Both the position numbers and the translations under genes were made by a program. A model generated the notes under the pieces. The model saw only the letters and a list, made by a program, of their open reading frames with translations. It did no database searches and was not told the origin of the DNA. DNA of 64,000 nucleotides from Mesorhizobium sp. PAMC28654 (lineage in GTDB: Bacteria; Pseudomonadota; Alphaproteobacteria; Rhizobiales; Rhizobiaceae), in the NCBI RefSeq assembly GCF_020616515.1, contig NZ_CP085135.1:62001-126000 (forward strand), read 5' to 3'. Of this stretch, positions 60,475 to 64,000 are shown one piece after another (the stretch's first letter is position 1; each line of letters opens with the position of its first letter).

Positions 60475-61566
60475 TCAATGCGCGGTCTTCACCATGTCCA
60501 CCTGCGTTTCTGTAATCTCGTCGTGCAGTATGCGGTCGAGCCGATCGGCAACGAGCTGGTCGTCGCGGCGGATCTCACGTTTCCATGGCTGGCGGCCCTT
60601 CAGCACACCGGATTCATCGACGATCTCGGCGACATATTCTTCCTGGCGGTAGGCCATCACATGGATACCTGAGACGCCGGCGATTTCCTTCACCTCGTTG
60701 ATGATGTCGATGCAGAGCTGCTTGCCTTCCTTCTTCTGGTCCTGGGCGCCTTCCAGCCGCTTGATGACAGCGTCGGGGATATGGATGCCCGGCACGTTGG
60801 AGCGGATCCATTTGGCCGTCTTGGCGGAAGCAAGTGGCCCGACGCCAACGAGGACGAACACTTTTTCGGTATGGCCGAGATCGCGCGCCTTCTGCATGAA
60901 GGTTTTGAACATTGGCACGTCGAAGCAGTACTGCGTCTGCACGAATTGCGCACCGGCGGCGATCTTCTTGCCGAGATGGATCGGGCGGAAATCGAAGGGC
61001 GGCGCGAACGGGTTGACGGCCGCACCCAGAAAGAGCTGTGGCGGCGTGGTGAGCTTGCGGCCGGACAGGAACTTGCCGTTATCGCGCATGATGCGGCAGG
61101 TTTCGAGCAGCGACATGGAATCGAGGTCGAACACCGGCTTGGCGCCAGGCTGGTCGCCGGCCTGCACGCCGTCGCCGGTCAGGCACAGCATGTTGGCAAC
61201 GCCCATCGCTGCGCCGCCAAGAACGTCGCCCTGAATGGCGATGCGGTTCTTGTCACGGCAGGCGATCTGCATGATCGGCGCATAACCCATGCGGGTCAGC
61301 AGCGCGCAGATGCCGACTGACGACATGTGGCAGTTGGCGCCAGAAGCATCGACCGCGTTGATGGCGTCGACCCAGCCGTCGAAAATCTTGGCCCGGTTGT
61401 AGACGTCTTCCGGATCGGCGCTGTCGGGTGGATTGAGCTCCGTCGTTACCGCGAATTCGCCGCGCCGCAAGACGCGCTCCAACCGACCGCGTGAAGAGTG
61501 GCCGGGCAGGGGATCGAGCGGCAGGTGGATGCCGGCCGGGTTCTCGTCGCGCTGATGGCCGATCAT
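60475..61566 (-). CDS. methylenetetrahydrofolate reductase-family protein (MetF-like)
   Basis: 363 aa. FAD/folate-barrel pattern: FAVTTELNPPDSADPEDVYNRA near residue 38 (core VTTELNPPDSADPEDV), MQIACRDKNRIAIQGDVLGG near 98, LCLTGDGVQAGDQPGAK near 127 and FVQTQYCFDVPMFKTFM near 208. It belongs to the actinobacterial/anaerobe-like MetF group that works with a Cys-rich partner. It shares a 4-base overlap with that partner gene. Expected to convert methylene-THF and methyl-THF, linking the dehydrogenase products to the corrinoid step. Confidence 0.88.
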   Translation of the reverse strand: MIGHQRDENPAGIHLPLDPLPGHSSRGRLERVLRRGEFAVTTELNPPDSADPEDVYNRAKIFDGWVDAINAVDASGANCHMSSVGICALLTRMGYAPIMQIACRDKNRIAIQGDVLGGAAMGVANMLCLTGDGVQAGDQPGAKPVFDLDSMSLLETCRIMRDNGKFLSGRKLTTPPQLFLGAAVNPFAPPFDFRPIHLGKKIAAGAQFVQTQYCFDVPMFKTFMQKARDLGHTEKVFVLVGVGPLASAKTAKWIRSNVPGIHIPDAVIKRLEGAQDQKKEGKQLCIDIINEVKEIAGVSGIHVMAYRQEEYVAEIVDESGVLKGRQPWKREIRRDDQLVADRLDRILHDEITETQVDMVKTAH

Positions 61567-62159
61567 GCCGACGCTCCGGTCTTCGCACTGGCGGCGGCTT
61601 CGCGCGCCGCTGCTGCCTGGGCGGTTACCCGCAGCCAGGCGGAGGTTTCACGTAGCGACTGGTCGACCGGCTTCTGCACGGTAAGGATCTTGTCGCCATG
61701 CACCATGTTCTGGGAGCCCTCCCAGGCCTTGACCCAGACGCAGGGCATATCAGGCTCGACCTCACAATTGCCGTTGGCGCGCACGCCGCCGCAGGGGCCG
61801 TTGCGCAGTTGCTTGGGGCAATTCATCGGGCATGACATGCCGGTGGATGAGAGCACGCACTGGCCGCACATGCGGCAGTCGAACATGAAGCCCTTGACAC
61901 GTTTCTCGACAAACTTGATCGGTCCTTCGACACGGCCATAGCCGATGCCTTTCCACAGCGGGTGGAGCAACAGGAACATGTCGGCGAATTTGGCATAGAA
62001 CCATTCCAGCAGGCGCGAATGCCTGATCGACCACAGCCGGATCGCGAAGGAGCGCTGCACGCGCCGCTGCGGCGACACGTCGGCCGGCTTGTAGTCGGAT
62101 TTCGGCGCTGCCTTCTTGACCAGAGTGGCCTGGGTAACCGCCGGCTGGGTTTCAGACAT
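61563..62159 (-). CDS. MTHFR C-terminal/Cys-rich partner protein (MetV-like)
   Basis: 198 aa. The Cys-rich centre (residues 95-130) reads CRMCGQCVLSSTGMSCPMNC, then CGG and a final Cys, suggesting zinc or Fe-S binding. This domain is called MTHFR C-terminal and is similar to MetV partners of anaerobic-type MTHFRs, which couple electrons into the reductase. It overlaps the MetF-like gene by 4 bases and the small upstream gene by 8, so all three are coupled. Confidence 0.85.
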   Translation of the reverse strand: MSETQPAVTQATLVKKAAPKSDYKPADVSPQRRVQRSFAIRLWSIRHSRLLEWFYAKFADMFLLLHPLWKGIGYGRVEGPIKFVEKRVKGFMFDCRMCGQCVLSSTGMSCPMNCPKQLRNGPCGGVRANGNCEVEPDMPCVWVKAWEGSQNMVHGDKILTVQKPVDQSLRETSAWLRVTAQAAAAREAAASAKTGASA

Positions 62160-62454
62160 TTTCTTTGCCGCCCGCCTTTACCAGAGCGACCAGCCGCTCA
62201 CGGTCGTATTTCGTGTCGAGATCCTGAAAAGCCTTTTCGACCTCGGCCTCGAGGTCGTCACCAACCGGGATGGGATCAGCCTTGCGCCATTCGGCCAGAT
62301 AGTCGTCGGTGCCACCTGCACCGGTGCGCATGGCGCACATGTCAATCGCCTCGGTGAAGCGCAGCGGCAGTTCGCGCTTGGCGTTCTGCCGGCCCTTCTT
62401 GACGATGACCTGGGCGGGGATGTCGCGCCAGTAGACAACGATCAGATCGGCCAT
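62152..62454 (-). CDS. small protein of the 'virulence factor' (PF13769-like) family
   Basis: 100 aa, first gene of the coupled reductase operon. Pattern: MADLIVVYWRDIPAQVIVKKGRQNAKRELPLRF, AIDMCAMRTGAGGTDDYLAEWRKADP and AEVEKAFQDLDTKYD (short cores only: VYWRDIPAQVIVK, MRTGAGGTDDYLAEWRK). Family name aside, its constant company with MTHFR/corrinoid genes in Rhizobiales-type genomes suggests a role there, and nothing in it suggests virulence. It may be an assembly or regulatory subunit. Confidence 0.8.
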   Translation of the reverse strand: MADLIVVYWRDIPAQVIVKKGRQNAKRELPLRFTEAIDMCAMRTGAGGTDDYLAEWRKADPIPVGDDLEAEVEKAFQDLDTKYDRERLVALVKAGGKENV

Positions 62455-62550
62455 GAATTCTTACTCCTCGTGGTTTCGAGCATTGCCGTATGCGTCGATG
62501 GCCCGCTTGTTATGGGACGACGCCCGCGCATTCAAAAGCGACGCATTTGG

Positions 62551-62560
62551 ATGTCGCAAA
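62551..62560. promoter_or_regulatory. shared 10-mer box (ATGTCGCAAA) upstream of the corrinoid operon
   Basis: The box is on the + strand as ATGTCGCAAA, and it reads TTTGCGACAT in the direction of the operon, 97 bases before the first start codon. A second half, GCGAC at 62538-62542, makes the GCGAC-N10-GTCGC dyad. Identical 10-mer to 41015-41024 and 53357-53366. Confidence 0.55.
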
Positions 62561-62681
62561 ATGAAAGCGCGGAATCTTCGGTCCTGACAGCGCGAACAGG
62601 TAAGTCAACTGGCAGGTCGAGTTCGGCGAAAAGCTTGCAACGGAGGCGGAATATCGCCAGGTCGTCTGGGCGAATCCCGTG

Positions 62682-63464
62682 CTACCAGATGCCGCGTTTG
62701 ATCCCGGTCCAGAGGTAGAACCAGATCGTCGGATGATACCATTGCTTCGAGGGCAGGCGGGGATCGAATGTGGTGAGACGGCCTGCCAGCGCATCGCTGA
62801 CCGCATCGATACAGATGTCGCGCGAAAACGCCGCCTGCCGCAGCGCATGGCTGGAGATGGTATCACCGGGTTGCGGCTTGCCGCGGGCCTGCCGCAGCAC
62901 GCCGCCGGTGTCGACGCCGGCATCGACCAGATGCACCGTCGAGCCGAAATTCTCCACGTCTCCGCTCGCCAGCGCCCAGTAGCCGCCATTCATGCCGCGA
63001 TATTTCGGAGCGATGCCGGCATGGTAGTTGAGCACCGGGCAGGGCATTTTCGCCAGGGTTTGTCTGGACAGCAGGCGGCATCCGGCGAGCAGCACGACGC
63101 CTGGGCCGATGCTTTGGATCGCCTTCAGGCATTCGGCTGAGTCGGCCGAGGCAATTTGGATGATCGATTGCCCTGCTTGCGGTTCGGTCCGCAGCTTCTG
63201 TTCGGCGATCATGCGCGCCGCGTGCCCGGCAAGAAAGCGCTTGCCAAGCCGGGTCAGCACCATCGTGCCAAGCTGCCCGATCATTGACACCCAACCTTGG
63301 CGGCGAGCGCGCTTGACCAGCAATTGCTTTTTGGATTCAGGGGTTTCGAGGATGACGCTAACAGGCCCCAGTCGATCGGAGATGGCGTTGACGATGGCCC
63401 AGATATGAGGGCCGCCTTCGGTGACCACAACGATCGCGGCTCTCTGTTCAATCGCTGAAGCCAT
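62682..63464 (-). CDS. formyltransferase-domain protein
   Basis: 260 aa from the ATG at 63464 (MASAIEQRAAIVVVTEGG); a GTG at 63488 is an alternative. The formyl-transferase N-domain signature NYHAGIAPKYRGMNGGYWA near residue 143 contains the catalytic Asn/His, and HLVDAGVDTGGVLRQ near 178 the conserved Asp. The N-terminal 90 residues are less conserved. Methionyl-tRNA, phosphoribosylglycinamide or sugar formyltransferases share this fold. A formyl-THF-linked or sugar N-formylating enzyme is likely; no C-terminal partner domain is present. Confidence 0.82.
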   Translation of the reverse strand: MASAIEQRAAIVVVTEGGPHIWAIVNAISDRLGPVSVILETPESKKQLLVKRARRQGWVSMIGQLGTMVLTRLGKRFLAGHAARMIAEQKLRTEPQAGQSIIQIASADSAECLKAIQSIGPGVVLLAGCRLLSRQTLAKMPCPVLNYHAGIAPKYRGMNGGYWALASGDVENFGSTVHLVDAGVDTGGVLRQARGKPQPGDTISSHALRQAAFSRDICIDAVSDALAGRLTTFDPRLPSKQWYHPTIWFYLWTGIKRGIW

Positions 63465-63562
63465 GGCGCGCTTTCTTGCCCGGCGCACGACCTGCCGCCG
63501 CGCACTCCCGGCTCAATTCTCTGTCGGCCCGGTTAAATGTTGATGACCGAAAGCATCGCCGA

Positions 63563-64000
63563 TCAGCGCTTGAACTCGACGATGTCGAGCTTCGATTCGT
63601 AGTAGGGCGCGGGGAATTCGATGCGCCATTCGCTGGCGCCGCTGCGGAAGGCGTAGCCCACCTGGTCGCTTTGCGGGCCGCTGCCATAGGGTTTTGCCGG
63701 GTCGCTGTTGACATAGGCGGAGCCGAGATAGATCGCCCGCTTTTCACCATCGTCGAAGAAGCGCCCCTTGGTGCGCTGCGAGCCGCTGACCTTTTCCAGC
63801 CTCCAGCCCGAACCATCGTCGGTTACCTTGCATTTGAACCAGCCATAGATGACGAGCGGGGACAGTCCGCCGGCCTTGATGGTGCGGCACTTCCAGCTGC
63901 CGGTCAGGTCCTTGTCGGAGAAGGACACGAGCGGCTTCGCCAGCAAGGCGTCGAGCTGCTTGACATCAGCGGGACTGCCGGCCTTCGCTTCGGCAAGAGC
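63563..64000 (-). CDS. DUF4893-like protein (partial, continues past the right edge)
   Basis: The frame is open from 64000 to the stop at 63563 (145 codons visible). The visible part reads ALAEAKAGSPADVKQLDALL upstream, then KPLVSFSDKDLTGSWKCRTIK, GWFKCKVTDDGSGW and YLGSAYVNSDPAKPYGSG. The SWKCRTIK...FKCKV pair of cysteines and the DIVEFKR end fit DUF4893 proteins, which are secreted; the signal peptide would lie outside the window. Function unknown. Confidence 0.75.
   Translation of the reverse strand, partial: ALAEAKAGSPADVKQLDALLAKPLVSFSDKDLTGSWKCRTIKAGGLSPLVIYGWFKCKVTDDGSGWRLEKVSGSQRTKGRFFDDGEKRAIYLGSAYVNSDPAKPYGSGPQSDQVGYAFRSGASEWRIEFPAPYYESKLDIVEFKR

Noticed and set aside
62152..62454. 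Virulence function implied by the common family name
   Set aside because: Gene context is one-carbon metabolism and no feature supports a role in virulence.
1..64000. Mobile elements, CRISPR arrays, tRNA or rRNA genes
   Set aside because: I found no transposase, integrase, spaced repeat array, cloverleaf-like tRNA sequence or rRNA segment by reading both strands.

Overview
The window reads as a chromosomal segment of a Mesorhizobium-like alphaproteobacterium (Rhizobiales). The evidence is high GC, dense operons with ATGA and TGATG overlaps, several copies of hairpin-type intergenic repeats of the rhizobial kind, DUF1127 small proteins, and many ABC importers and one-carbon enzymes. I assign it from gene content and repeats, not from a database match. 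I saw no tRNA, rRNA, CRISPR array, transposase or integrase.

Region 1 (0-8.4 kb): a creatininase-family amidohydrolase and a Rid-family protein face away from an ABC importer (NMT1/THI5-like binding protein, ATPase, permease). The importer runs into a cytosine-deaminase-like amidohydrolase, a GlcD-like FAD oxidase and two tandem NAD(P)H:quinone-reductase paralogues. A good sigma-54 promoter candidate precedes the operon, so it looks like a nitrogen-controlled uptake and breakdown route for an N-heterocycle or amide.

Region 2 (8.6-27.4 kb): a one-carbon block. Two FAD dehydrogenases fused to GcvT-type folate domains flank an aminotransferase and a homocysteine S-methyltransferase in one overlapping operon, led by an XRE-cupin regulator with paired operators. 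The four-subunit sarcosine oxidase (soxB-D-A-G) follows. Between them lie a nitroreductase, an MFS exporter, LysR/DMT/VOC genes, and an ECF41 sigma factor behind a carboxymuconolactone-decarboxylase-like gene with a textbook ECF41 promoter.

Region 3 (27.6-41 kb): a large MscS-type channel, intergenic repeats, two tandem secreted paralogues of unknown function, and a seven-gene cluster. That cluster holds HAD-UbiA prenyltransferase, DprE1-like oxidase, SMR-like flippase, extended SDR, class-III aminotransferase, GT-C-like membrane protein and FkbM methyltransferase. It resembles a polyprenyl-phosphate pentose (arabinose-type) pathway ending in a decorated surface glycan.

Region 4 (41-53.3 kb): a third, divergent FAD-GcvT dehydrogenase, two hypothetical genes, a secreted vWA protein, an ABC importer, a TetR-controlled operon (flavin reductase, luciferase-like monooxygenase, tautomerase, alpha/beta hydrolase) and a GlxA/AraC regulator.

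Region 5 (53.3-64 kb): DUF1127-type small proteins, a LysR regulator, an esterase, and a corrinoid/tetrahydrofolate methyl-transfer cluster: RACo-like activator, pterin-binding methyltransferase, MetF-like reductase, Cys-rich partner and a small leader protein. A formyltransferase-like gene and a partial DUF4893 gene end the window.

Theme: demethylation of betaine-derived compounds. Dimethylglycine/sarcosine dehydrogenases and sarcosine oxidase would load methylene-THF, and the corrinoid/MTHFR genes would move methyl groups on and off folate. An exact 10-mer, TTTGCGACAT, lies upstream of the GlxA regulator, the corrinoid operon and the third FAD-GcvT gene, which suggests a single undescribed regulon.
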